NCBI GenBank assembly: GCA_007844125.1
Contig: CM017563.1
Coordinates: 41,556,012 to 41,620,011, forward strand
DNA: 64,000 nt
Source of the DNA: Sinonovacula constricta
Lineage: Eukaryota > Mollusca > Bivalvia > Cardiida > Solecurtidae
Direction: 5' to 3'
Part shown: positions 49,189-62,048 of the stretch, one piece after another
Numbering within the stretch: position 1 is the stretch's first letter
How the letters are laid out: each line of letters starts with the position of its first letter
Made by a program: the position numbers and the translations under genes
Notes under the pieces: generated by a model
The model's input: only the letters and a program-made list of their open reading frames with translations
What the model was told of the DNA's origin: nothing
The model's database searches: none

Positions 49189-52100
49189 TCTTTGAACTTA
49201 TCTGCAGCTTAAAGAAGGTTTATGAAAGAACCACTTTGTTGTGAATGAGTGCTTATTTGTCTATCATGCCGTTGATTTGATGTCGTACTCCTCGTTGTCA
49301 ACATATAAATTTACAATGATTCGATATAAGCTTAACATCTGGTTTATTATGAGCGGATATAGGTGTAGGGTCAGGAGGGTTTTTTAAGATTCCACGGTGT
49401 GTCAAATCTTATTGACACTAGAGGATTAATTTTCACATATTTGTCTAGTGCTACAGATAAGACGAGTAATGTTATCCGCATAAATTTCTTAAAAAACGCA
49501 CTGGACATCGTAATTTAGGCCTTCGTGTTAAATAATTCAGGTTCGCGAAATCGAGTAAATAACTTTTAGCATAAAGAAAATCATCCGAGTACTTCATCGG
49601 ACTGGATGTTAGTTTTATTATAAGAGTGTGCATTTGCTAGTAGTTTACTTAATATATTGTCTGAAATAGTGGAAGAGATAAAAAAAAGATCCAATGGCAG
49701 CAAACTATACATTTAACAGAAAAGGGGTTTGTTTGAAGTTGCCCATCAGTGGTATTGTTTACTTTCCTGCAGCTATTGAATTGCATTAAATAGCTCTATT
49801 TGGCTGAAACATTAAAAAACACTCTTGGGTTGCATGCCCTCAAACCCCGCCACCACTACCACGGTTAGAGTTAAATAGGACCCTCTCCCCATTCGAAATA
49901 ATACTGGATTCGCTTTTGATTTATACATAACTTTATAAAAGTAACACATCCTAATGTGTGACAAAGTAAATATGACCCACACGGCTCGATACCGAGTTGA
50001 ACGTGTATGTATGGTGTATAATGCACTAATTGGGCAGAGTAAGATTTACCTTGTAAGCGATTAAATGTATAATAATTTAAAAAAACACACATTTCTTTGG
50101 TAAATCGATTGCGAAACGTATTATAAAGCAGACCGGTCTTCGGCTGCATATAGCCACCTCTTCTTAATATACATCATGCATTTGATTACAGGCTGCAACA
50201 CAGTAACTAACATCTGGTTATATAAACTATTATAATAAATGTAAAATACTTGCAATTTGATTGCATTTTAACTAACATTATGTTTTAAAAAAAACTGCTC
50301 CTAAGTGCTACTGGACGCGAGTACATACACTGAATTCACACTTAACTACCCATTACTAGTTGGTCTTCTGGTCAATTATAATAAACGGCTTCGCGATATT
50401 CGCTTTGATTTACTTCGTAAGCACAACAACCCTGCAATCACAATTGAAAAGCAGCCAGTAAAATGCCAGTGGAACACACGTTTTAATAACATTTGTCTCC
50501 CTCCTATATCCCTCAAAGTTACTGTATGGTATTCCTGTGTTTATTAATAAATATGCATTTCGTGTATTTCTGTATTACACAGTATAGTTACTTAGAACAT
50601 CTAGTTGAAAGAGGTTATAATATATATGTTAACATTTGAAACATGTCTTGACATATATAACGCATCTAGTCTCCTTCATCATGTATAAAAATTTCTTTCT
50701 TCATATTACTTCGTAATTTAACAGACTATTTTATAAAAGCACTACAATTCTACTGTTAACTAGCGTTTAAAATTTTAAGAAATGATCATGTGCATTTTGC
50801 ATTATCTGTTATTTAACCATTTTATTTTCTTCCTGAATATTTTGTGAATAACAATGCTTATATCTTAAATAATGTGTGTGGATAACATTATTGGCGTTAT
50901 AATATATACACTTGCTAAAATAATGATCTGAAAATTGATTATATTGTGCATATTATGTATTCATAAATGTATGTAAGTATTTAAATGTGTACACTTTAAA
51001 CCACAAACACGTTTTTGTTCAAATAAGATCATCTGTGATAGTAATAACAATCTTGTATGATGAGTTGACAAGGTTTTTTCTTCGTGAATGATAAAACTGG
51101 TCATATGTGTAAGCACGTTATATTTTTATTTATGATTATATCCATACACATGCTTCTTTTAGCGGACGATTTTATTTTTAGAGTACTTCATCTTTATTTG
51201 CTGAATAAAGCATGTTGTTCCGTCTGTTCATTTTGAAAATTGTCTGAAGGTGTATGAGCCCAAAACAAACGTTTATGTATGTTTACATGTATAGTATAAA
51301 CATTTTCTATACTAACTTATGTCCCGATACGAACTGGTGTTTTTTTCATATTTATAACACAAACTTTTGGTGTTTTATTTCGGTTTCTGTTTATTTAGGC
51401 TTGTTGATGTTATATCTATAGTCAACGTGACTCTGTACTAGTTCAGATCCGGATACCAAGTCGAACACTAAACTGTACGTTTAACATTTATTCTACAACT
51501 AAGCTACTTCCACTGATAAGCATTGCCCGCATGCGCATTTGGTCAATTGGTCAATATGTAACATTTAGTGGTATGGATAATTTCAGTACAGAAAGATACA
51601 TATCTACCATGCTAATGTCAGTAATAATCCGATTTTATCTACTTTGGGAAACTGTATCATTCCTTCTGCCTATCTGCGAGAAAGAGCAGATAATAATGAA
51701 ATGTCAGTTTGAATTTAACAGGCACGGATACCTTTAAATGAATGTGAAGGTCAGGCAAAGAAACCAGTAAGTTATTAACAAGGTTTCCCTTGATCGATGA
51801 TTTTGGCCAATCAGAAGATGATAATTTATTTGCCCAATTGAAGTGTTTTCATAAAAATAAGGGAATTCCTACATGCGACCAACAGTATCCAGAGGGTACA
51901 AGTCTCTATGTAGGTACATTTCTGAAGAACAAATTATTCACATGATGTAAACACGCCAGCCTGACATCACTGGATATTTTTTGGGTCGTCTATAGTAGAA
52001 TGTAGCAAAAATAAATATGTATTTATTTCGGTTGAAAATTGCCTGTTCGATAAAAAGACATGGCAGTGATGTACACCTATCATTTGCAAAGAACATCGAC

Positions 52101-55100
52101 ATTTAACATAATTTAACTAGGAATTTGAAACGGCGCATTGAACATTTATAATAACGCTTGTATGGTAAATTTTACTGGCATTTCTGTTTGCGTTATGCAC
52201 GGCAGCAGAATGGACGTTTAGGGTTTCAAAGCAATGTTGCATGCTTGAAAAATATTGTACAGTCAGTGGCTACCCTTCGCCATTATATAATATATGTAAA
52301 GCATAGTTCCGAGTGAAAAAAACAACAACTTGCCACCAGCAATCCATACTCAGTTTTGGAGAATTGCATATAAGTAGAACATGCGAATTTAATTGACTAA
52401 AGCTTACTTGATAAAAAAAAATGAATTGGATTTTATTATCTGTCTATTTCACACCGATGAAGTATGCTCGAAAAACCAACATAATCAGGTTAATAAGTTA
52501 TGATTATGATAAAACAAATCATACAATACCTGTTTCATTAAGCGCTTCTTCTCAATACATTATTTATATGTATATAACTATATTCTCACGAAACATATGT
52601 TCTAGTTTTGTTAGTATATTAAACTTTAACGTTTATACATTGAGTTAAAAAATTGCGGCCAAATTATAATAGTGTTTGTTTCATACTAGACAAAGCTTAT
52701 GCAAAGAGGAGTAACTCTATTATAAAAAGCATTAGAAAAAGTCCAGCAGCGTGGGAAAAGAGGTAGTAAGAACAAATCCACACCTATAAGAATAGGCTAT
52801 ATACACTAAAAGTCCTTGCAATAGTAAAACATATCGAATAAAAATCTATATAGACTTAAGATTTCCTGTAATGTAAAGAAGGTTTGAACACTCACTGTAC
52901 AGTTATATGTAGAACATTAATAAGAATTGATACCTGAACAAAAGATAGAACATTATTTCAGTGATAACGCTTTAATTGTCGTCATGTACAATATTTGATT
53001 TATAAATATAGCATTTCTTCTAAGTCTATAACAAACAAAAGAGAAAATGACATTGACCCGTTGTATAAGAGCGTTGTCAAGGACTGTATTAAGGGCCAAT
53101 ATTTACTGAATATAAATTGACTTAGATATAGACTGTTGATACCTGAACATAAGATAGATCAGCATTTTGGTGATAAAAACTTTAAATCTAGTCATGTTAA
53201 ATATTCGAGATATAAATGTAGGACGTCCTTTAATACTAAAACAAACAGAAGAGAAAAGGACATTGGCACGATGGATACCAAGCATTACCAGGGACAGTAT
53301 TAAAGGTTAATATCAGTCGATTAGTTATTGACGTATACATAAACTATAACCCAGACCAGGTACTTTTTTCTATAAATGAGTTTAAATATTATTTATCACG
53401 GGTTTGTAATTATATGCAGTTCATAATGTTAATGAATGTAGATGATATCTCATAAAAGTAAGTATTGATTTTATTAGATATATTACTATTGGCTTCCTCA
53501 CTTTTGGATATACCTACATACAAATGATAAAAATAAGTGGAATTCATCACATTTGTCTCCGGAGTTAAAAAGCTGATTTTAAAGGGTGCGGAAATTGGCA
53601 GTTTACTGATGTTGTCGGGTTAAACATATGCATAAAGTAGTAAGCATTGGTCATACTGTTTTATTTATATTTGTTCGGAACTAGAGGGCCACATTTCATA
53701 ATCGGGCCATATTCAATTTTGGAGGCTTGAATTTTTTATAAGTAATATTTTATTGCTAAAAAATTTACGCCCATAGAGCATTTTAGTCCTTCTCAGTCAT
53801 AAAAAAACTAGTCTATTACACACCAAACTTGTTCGAAGGTATGTTTATAAATTTTTGAAACCATGCTTCACAGGCAGACCAAAAAACCGGGGGAGTTTTG
53901 TTTGCGATGTCAGAGAAAGCGTGTGTCCTTGACTGCTTCATCATTTTCTATCACCACTGTCCCACCAAATTTATGTTAAGATAACAAAAGTTTTCATTTT
54001 AATCAGCCTGATAGCAACTTATCATCGCTTAGTTATAATACTTTAGTGTCCAGTAAACTAACAAGTTTTTGTTGTATGAGTTAATAAATTTAATAAAAAA
54101 TAACTTTTATTTGTTGATTTAGCATAATAACATAACAAGATTTGGCAGACTTTAGTGGATTATTCACATTATGGATATTTCGATTTCCAAAAATAGATAC
54201 ATTATTAATCGAGTATTAATAAATTTACACACCAAACTTGGTCGAAATCACTTATTGAATTGTTTATTGTTAGAACATGCTCTTTATCCCGACCAAAAAA
54301 CCTGGTAATTTAGGCTTAAAATGCAAAATAAAGCACGTCGTGCCCTTCGCGATAACTGCCTCACTATTTTCTGCTCCAACTCTCGCATTTATGTAAAGAT
54401 TGAATTTTTTTCATTTTTTTTATATGAATTTCACCCAACTTATTGTCTTTTCATATGTTGCAATTATTAGGAAAATTGAGGCGTGTCCTTTTCTAGAGCT
54501 GTGCCTCAACTTGCTGAAATGGTTAGTTGGTTTATTGCATTAAATGATTGAAGTATTATAAGAAATATGAAATTATTTTAAAATTTTGATGACTTACTAT
54601 AGTTAGTGTTTGGAAGTATCTTTATTGTGACACTCCACCCCAAGCAAAGGTTTGTTGGTGAAGATAATGGTAAACTATCAAATCAGCAGTAAAAATATCA
54701 TTATCCAATTATCCAATTATTTATAGTAATACAGCAATACAAATGCTTACAAAAATAAAACGAAACAAAAACCTCCGCGAGCTTCTATTATTTCGAATTC
54801 CTTTATTTAATTACAAAGGATCTGAACCTCCAATTAGACAACATTTCAAATTTAATAAACAGATTGCATTCTTTGCATAGACAGTGATTATACTCGATTT
54901 CAGTCTGTTCTATGACATTATACTCTACAGCTAACCGGGGATTATTGTATCTATGTATTAATAAACAGATCTAATTGTTTGTTTTGTTTTTTATTTATAG
55001 TATACGTTTATGAAAAGAAACATGTAGGGTACACTAATGTACACAAGGGATCAGCGTAAAACGTTGTATTATCAGCAATATTTGAAAGTGGACAGAGCTC

Positions 55101-55247
55101 GAATTCCTTTGCAAATTGTACACAGACGGGTCTTTCAGTATTGTATTACAAAGTAAGAAAAGTAGAAAGTGTAAAATAATTCCTTTAGACGATTAACGTA
55201 TTTATGTACCATTAAACTTGCTTTATCTTTCTTAATTGTTTTTACAT

Positions 55248-55508
55248 AAAGATGGCGTAATGGTTGTTCTGTTGATCGTCAACATGATACTACAGTTCTT
55301 ATTCACCAGTCTTGTCTTTGTATGGCGAGTTAAAAGGCACATTGCTATGGAACCAAGAGAATCCCGCATCTGTGAACCATCGACAGAGTTTTACAATGAC
55401 ACTTATCCTGCATCAGTGACCACGCAGAATGATCAGAAAAAGTGTTGTGGTAAAGTTTCTGATATCGTGCAGGATTTAATTTCAAAAGCAATAGTCTGTA
55501 TGTGCTAA
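55248..55508 (+). pseudogene. TNF-D membrane and stalk exon relic
   Basis: The frame from KDGVMVVLLIVNMILQF through RVKRH and a Cys-bearing stalk (ICEPST, KKCC) parallels the TNF-C membrane exon. The acceptor position reads acat instead of acag. The donor reads gcaata instead of gtaaga, so the frame runs on to a stop at 55506-55508. A replacement acceptor (ataaag) would change the entry phase. Confidence 0.7.
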
Positions 55509-55697
55509 GAGCAATTTTCTATTTTGTTTGTTGGATTTAACGTCCTAACATCCATACTTCAGTTATCTGGAGACATTACGCACTTGAAGCAGATATAGTG
55601 CCCGTTTTCTTTGTGAATGTTATCACTTGGCATGATACCCAGTACCACTATCCTGACACCAAGACACTTACTGGTCGTGGAACTACCCGGAGCGTGG

Positions 55698-55762
<65 letters not shown>
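55698..55762 (+). repeat. (GA)n microsatellite
   Basis: About 30 GA dinucleotides with one AT interruption lie in the TNF-D intron after the membrane exon. The matching place in TNF-C has only gcgatagagtggggg, so the tract expanded after the duplication. Confidence 0.9.
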
Positions 55763-56409
55763 GGGGAGTCTTGGGGCGGGGCCGTCGAATGAAATCCGTA
55801 TATTAGGCTTTTTTTTTCTATTTCGTAGAAGATATGTTTGTATAATTAAAACCTATGAAAAAATCATTTTGCAGTTGTGTCGGTTTTCCAGTTTCGTATA
55901 CTGGCTTTATCACTACAACAAAATGTTCAGACAGATTCACACAGGAATCAATGTGCATATTTTATGGTAAGACAGCAATAAAAACTCATTAAAAGTGCTG
56001 TCAACGTAAGTGATCACACTGGAATATTTTGACATGTTCTTTACTCCTCCAGGTGTGCACTAAAACATTTAATTAATGTTTGTGATTCTGAAACTTTACT
56101 CTCCGTGTTGGAAAATTAAGGTGGTTTAATGTCCGTTTCCGTCTAAATAGGCACGTTTATTGGCTTAAACTTACAGCGTGTACACCATTATACAGTCACT
56201 GTAGAAATCATCTTTCGCTAAGTCATTTACAAAAATTAGTCGATGCAATTTTAGCTCCATTTACCTGCACTTCTTTGTAGAATGGGCAGTTCTTATTGAA
56301 ACGTTAATGAACCAAATATGACAAAATTAGAAACATATTTTCCTACCTTTATTTATAATACAAAAGAGTGTATTCCAGAACGCCATACAAATTTATATAC
56401 ATGCATTTT

Positions 56410-56600
56410 GATATTGTGAGTCTGTGGTTTAAATCTTTGACTTGTAATATCCCTTTCCTTACCGGGTAGGTCGAGTAATTTAATATATGGTGGTGTTCCA
56501 GTTGGCTGTGGTGAGCTAGCGGTTCCACCCAGACATATGCATGCCGTCTTTGTCCACCAACAATTAGTTGGACGTTACCATTATAACATTAATTGTCCCA
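56410..56600 (+). mobile_element. SINE copy in TNF-D, orthologous to that at 38262
   Basis: It shares the head (GGTCGAGTAATTTAATAT), the body (GGCTGTGGTGAGCTAGCGGT) and its distance to the 37-nt exon with the TNF-C copy. It was therefore inserted before the segmental duplication. Confidence 0.65.
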
Positions 56601-57039
56601 AATGTAACAAAAATATATAATGTTGTTTTGTGTCCTTTAGTCGAGGGAAAGAGCATTTGATAAGCACTACCCGTCACGTAAGTTAAGCTTCCTTTGCTAT
56701 GTAATTTGTATTACTTATTAAACAGATCTTTATATAAATTACTTTAATTTCATCAGGACTTTCGATTTTTTAAAAGATATCACAGTTTTACACTGGTGAA
56801 CTAGACAAAAGGGAGTAATTAAAAAGTACATTATTACATCACCGTCAATTCGAAATAAAAATAAAATTCTACCCAACATCGCTACATTTGTATACAGATC
56901 ACAGTTTAATTTCTAAAAGTCGTACACAACTAACTAAAAAGCTACACTCATTATATGATGTTTCTAAGCGTTGTGTTTCATTTCATATATACAGTAACGT
57001 TTACTTTGTCTTCGTGCACCGCATTATTGAACTTTGTCT

Positions 57040-57880
57040 GAGCCAGTTAGATATTGGACAGGGGAGGAAACTCTATACAGCTTAGTCAGAAGTGTACGTC
57101 TTCTAAAACAGGTGTCATTTTGTTACATCCCTTCCTCTCCATAATCTATAGTTACTAAGCGGAATGGCATTTCATACATAGATCGTCGTTTCGAGTACAT
57201 CAAAATTAGACATTACAATTCTTTTGCAAGAAATATGTTGATGAGAAGCATCAAAGGCGACGCAAACAATTAATAGGTAAATAAGAAAAGGTCCTATCAA
57301 AATTTCCACATATATTTAAATTTAATCTACCTCTGGACAAATACAAACATGTTAAATATAAATGTGACAAAAACACAGAGACGAGACATAACACACAAAA
57401 AGAAAATAACATCAGTTACCGCCTTGGAACGATCAGTCGGCAAAAGGACCGACTAGAGTGCTTAAACCTGGTTTGTAGAGCGCTCCAGCCTCGCACGTCC
57501 TGAAGGTTTTTCTATCAAACAAACAGTATAAATAAAAATATCCCGTCAAAGTGAAACAACTAACAGTAAGCGGCTGCATCGGGAGTTAAAACAGATATAA
57601 TAAACTTATATACATAATATCTTGTCATAAAATAAATTATTAACTAAAACAAATTTAACAGAAATAGGTTATGAAAGTCCGCAAAACAGACATTCACCCA
57701 TATGCAAATTTCAGGGTGCAATTCATAAATAGGCGATCATTTGCGTCGCCAATCGATGTCTAGTCCTGACATACTGACATACTGCACTTGTTATTGTTAA
57801 CATTTAAATCATCATTGACGCAACTATTCTGTTTCTATAGCCATATCTGGTTCTGTACGTGCACTAGTTTCATTGCGTTT
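57040..57880 (+). repeat. Inverted duplication, left arm (interrupted)
   Basis: The reverse complement matches 60240-60540, for example CTATAGATTATGGAGAG, TCGAAACGACGAT and CTAGTGCACGTACAG. The TIR element at 57256-57750 is inserted in this arm. Confidence 0.7.
57256..57750 (-). mobile_element. TIR-bounded copy of the dispersed repeat
   Basis: GGCGACGCAAA (57256-57266) and TTTGCGTCGCC (57740-57750) are perfect inverted ends. They enclose the minus-strand copy of the repeat found at 42150-42490. The block interrupts one arm of an inverted duplication, and the other arm (60240-60540) lacks it, giving an empty site. Confidence 0.6.
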
Positions 57881-58384
57881 GTATAGATATAATAAATATA
57901 TAACGACATATTTTAGGAACATTTTTAATTGAATTTCTAAATACAAATTGAGATTATGCTTTGGCATTTTACAGAAGTATTTTTACACGTGAGAGTGAAT
58001 TAATATCTGTGATTAGTAATCCACCTGAAGTTTTAACAAGAATGGAAGCAACAGATACTTTTCTTTGACAAAGAACTTATTAGAAAGTAAAAAAAAAATA
58101 AGAGTTCAATCAAAAGACTATCATGTCTTACCCTCCAGACTTCAAGACAATAAACAATAAAAGGGCATGTCGTGTTTTCTTTTTAAAACAACTTCATTAC
58201 ATAAGGTGCTCGCCATTTGTGAAAGGTGAGGGTAAAACGATTATGTCGGTCGGTTCTATTTCTCTCTAAAGACACGTAGTTGAAATAATGAAATTAAATA
58301 CGGCAGTTTAGATTCCGATGTAACCTTTACCTACTATACTTTATTGTCAATGTCTGACAGTCGGGAAAACCACGAATTTTACCG

Positions 58385-58510
58385 AAGATCAAATATACTG
58401 TGCTGACCTGCGGTGCGCCGGTGGTTCTACTAAGAACTTTGGTCGGGATATTCAGCTGTCAAGATAACTGGACGTAGCTCTAATGGCCATAATTATTCGC
58501 TGCAATCTAA
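58385..58510 (+). mobile_element. SINE body fragment
   Basis: GACCTGCGGTGCGCCGGTGG, TTCTACTAAGAACTT and AACTGGACGTAGCTCTAATG match the body of the SINE family. The tRNA head is missing. Confidence 0.5.
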
Positions 58511-59674
58511 CGCAATGCAATAATAAAGCAAAACATTAAAACAGATCTACATGTAACTTAGTACGAAGTAGCAAATACAAAGTATCAGACTTAAGTGTTA
58601 AATTAATTTAATTTAAGCGAGTTAAATAATCGTTATAAAACAATGCCCTTCAATGATAGTTGGATTCTATTTATCACATTACCACAGACTTACATTTTCG
58701 GTTGTTTTATGTTTTTCGGCTGATCTGCCATTCGCACAGAGATCTACTTAGATATTTGTATAGCGTCTTTATACACACATAAATCAAAAGTTAATCGCAA
58801 TGGCCATGAATGTTCTTGGGCGATTTAGATATTCTAAGATAATCTAACTGCCTTCTGAACATATATGTATGTTCTAGAGTTACAAGACAGAAGGACTTTA
58901 TGTTGCGTTCTTTGCATGCCCACCACTGACGTGATCGGGATCGTAAATATATTATCTTTCTTAGATCATTTCACTTCACCATCTGCCTTTCCAATCGCCA
59001 GCTGACTTTAAGCGACCAGAAATCGTCGATACGTGTAAAATTGCTTAAAAAGGCGAGTGTAAAGTTTACATTCAAAGTCCCATCGTGTTAAGTTTATTTA
59101 TTGCGTTTATCGTCCAACCAACAGTATTTCATCGTGTTAAGTATACATGGCTCTGTTAAAGGTCAAAGTTACTGATACGTTACTGAATATACTTTCGCAT
59201 GAGTGCCAATTCAATACATATATATTAATCGTGTTAACGATACAATGTAGTTAATAGTGTGAAAAAAGTTTGATATATTGATAACAATGACTAAACACTA
59301 TAGCCGGCCGTTGCAATGCAGCATTGCAATTATGCTACTCTGTTTAAAGGTGGCATGTTGGGAGGTACGGTGTATTTTATGTTACACCGATTTGTTTTTT
59401 CTTATAAATGGTAACAGTGTAATTTGATTCCGTTCGTTAAAATGTAAAAAAAAATCATGCAAACCTTATCGAAAAAAAAATGAATTATCGTAAAATAAAA
59501 AGACTCAAACGACATCAATTATAACGAATAAATAAAAAAAATAAAGTTTCGTTAAGCGGACTGTTTTAAGAACTGGCAGCTGGTCCGTGAGTTTGAGAAC
59601 AATTTTGAACAAATTTTCAAGGCATTTGATAAAATCACATGTTCAAGTTAGATATTAAAAATAATGTATAAATG

Positions 59675-59770
59675 TGTTATTGCTGACCAGCCGTGTTCCG
59701 ATGGTTCTGTCTTGGGTATTCTTCCACCACAACTGTTGGATATCGCTACAATGACCATAGATACATCTGT
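59675..59770 (+). mobile_element. SINE body fragment
   Basis: CTGACCAGCCGTGTTCCGAT, then GGTTCTGTCTTGGGTATTC and GGATATCGCTACAATGACC match the SINE body. The head is missing. Confidence 0.45.
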
Positions 59771-60239
59771 AATATATCTTATCACAAACCAACAAGCAAT
59801 AAACCGTTACCGTTTCTTTAGTTTGCAGCTTTAGTTGTAGTATATCATTAAACACCATTTTAATAAGCGGACATTAACGTTTCTAGCAAGTTGAAGTTGA
59901 CATTTATTTTATAAATCTTCAAAGCATTATTAACCATGATTGACATGTACCTTGATGCAAAGCCTTTTGTAACTTTTTCTGATACAAAATATTGTTTGTA
60001 GTTCAGCTTCTCTCCAGCTCTAATATGACAATCAATAGGAATGCGGTATTAAATATCATTATACTTCAATGACTTAGTGGCCTAATGCTAAGACAATCAT
60101 GTATTTTCTTTCCTTTTAAGTCTTAAGCCTTTGTTATTGTTTTTGAGCTGCGTCTCTGGCGACACCGCCCAGAGTGACACAAGCTTAAAATCGGAGCTTC
60201 GTAGACCCTGCCTGCTTTAAACCATCCTTGAATCGTCAG

Positions 60240-60540
60240 ACAAAGTGAAACTAGTGCACGTACAGGACGAAATATGGCTATAGGAACAGAATAGTTAATG
60301 GTGATTTAAATGTTTACAATAAATTAGTGCAGTATGCCAAGAGAGACATTGATAAACTGATTGTAAATGTGTTATTGATGTAATCGAAACGACGATTTAT
60401 GAATAAGGGGTAATTCCGCTCAGTAACTATAGATTATGGAGAGAAATGGATGTAACAAAATGGCACCGATTTTAGTAGACGTGCACTACTGACCAAGCTG
60501 TGAAGAGATTCCTCCCCTGTCCAATATGTAACGAAGCCAA
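60240..60540 (-). repeat. Inverted duplication, right arm (uninterrupted)
   Basis: This is the reverse-complement partner of the left arm, about 2.4 kb away, without the TIR element. No gene is evident in it. Confidence 0.7.
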
Positions 60541-61369
60541 TGTGAAACTTATTGAATATATGAAACGAAACACAATACTCATGTACATCATTTAATGTGT
60601 GTTGCTTTTTAGACAGCTGTGTATATCTTTAAGAAATATCTTATACAAGATAAGACAATGTTTCATATATAAGAACAAAAACAACACAATTCTTTATCGT
60701 TTATAATATACATGAAGATACATTTGTATATGTGCGTAGGTGTATGTGCGCCTGAGAAGGATGTTGAAATGTGTATTTGCAAGCAACCACTTCAAGAACA
60801 CAGGGCTTTACTGTTTCATGAATGACATTTTAACAGAAAATAACATGGTATTATACATAATAAAAAACGTGTTATGTATAAAAACAAAAACAACACAAAC
60901 AATTCTTGACCTTTCATAATGTATCTACAGATAAATATGTGTATGTACATAGATGTGTGTGCGCGAGAGAAAAGATGTTGCAATGTGTGTTTGTAAGCTA
61001 CTACTTCAAGTAGCCAAACCAACAATAATTAGAGCAGCAGTGCCTTTCTGTATGGATGTTTGACCTTTATATTCATAAAGGTCGTCGGTCAGAAATCATG
61101 AAACCTATATTTGACCAGATATTTATTTAATTACGCTATAAAGTTCGAAAGTGGACTGTTCTTATTAAACATTAAACTGGTCGAGTGTTAAACAACTGTT
61201 TAAACTATTCAGGCAGGATGCGAAGTGTTTTCAGGGCATGGATAGTATACAAACCTAACCGAAGGTTCTGTATGGGAATAGACCTTAGAAGACAAGGTCA
61301 ACTTTTCGGAAATTTGCTAACGCTCTATCCAAGGCAATGCGCTTATTAAACGACTTTCTTCTTCATAAT

Positions 61370-61870
61370 ACATTTGATAATTATAAAATATAATTTATTT
61401 GATAATTATTAAAGATATTTAATTGATGATAAAATTATACATTTGACAATTATAAAAGCTGAGGCATTTAACAATTTTTACAAATAAAAGCATTTGAAAA
61501 TGATAAAAATCAAGGCATTTGACAAAGAAAGGAGCATTTGATAGTTCGGAATTGTCATTTCAACAATAAAAATAAGGCATTTGAACAATATAAAAATGTT
61601 TGTTTTTAACAGAATATTAAATCTATGGCATTTTACAATTGTAAATTATAGAGCATTTGATAATAATTACCAAACTAAGGCATTTGTTAATATAAATGAG
61701 TTCCCACAAAGGTGCTTATTTTATAATTATCAATAATTGGATAGTTGATATGTATGAGAAATAAGCCATTTTATTTTTTTACAATATGTTATTTGATAAT
61801 TATAAAAATAAGTACTGTTTTATATAAAAGCGTTGACCTTTGACAATAATTGATTTATAACAATTTTATA
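61370..61870 (+). repeat. AT-rich degenerate repeat around GCATTTGACAAT
   Basis: The motif GCATTTGACAATTATAAAA or a variant recurs about every 30-50 bases roughly a dozen times, with shifting spacing. It ends shortly before the retroelement at 62049. Confidence 0.65.
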
Positions 61871-62048
61871 ATTAAAGCAATTTGTGGATTTTGAAAGTTA
61901 CAGGATTCCCACAAAGATAAAGTAAACAAAATTCCCTGACTTTTTCCTGGTTTGACAAACAACAGATTTAGCAAGGTTTACATCAACAGACCATAAATGT
62001 CTTTTACGGTCATATGTACCAATATGACAGTGTTTGTCTCATTCCTAA

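Larger units (their letters stand above)
50780..56685 (+). pseudogene. Partial duplicate of the TNF-C 5' half (TNF-D)
   Basis: The stretch aligns in order with about 33850-38545: micro-exons 1-4, a doubled 209-bp intron block, the membrane exon, an embedded SINE and the 37-nt exon. Micro-exon 1 (51722-51766) and the 37-nt exon (56641-56677) keep good splice sites. Micro-exon 2 (52453-52488) has lost its acceptor AG, and micro-exon 3 (53858-53890) has lost both sites. In the membrane exon the acceptor AG became AT and the donor GT became GC. No third or terminal TNF exon is visible to the right. It looks like a 5' partial segmental duplication decaying into a pseudogene, although the membrane exon reading frame is still open. 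Confidence 0.75.
56686..62048. other. Region right of TNF-D
   Basis: I looked for the missing third and terminal TNF exons here and found none. The region contains the inverted duplication, the TIR element, two SINE fragments and the AT-rich repeat before the retroelement. Confidence 0.55.
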
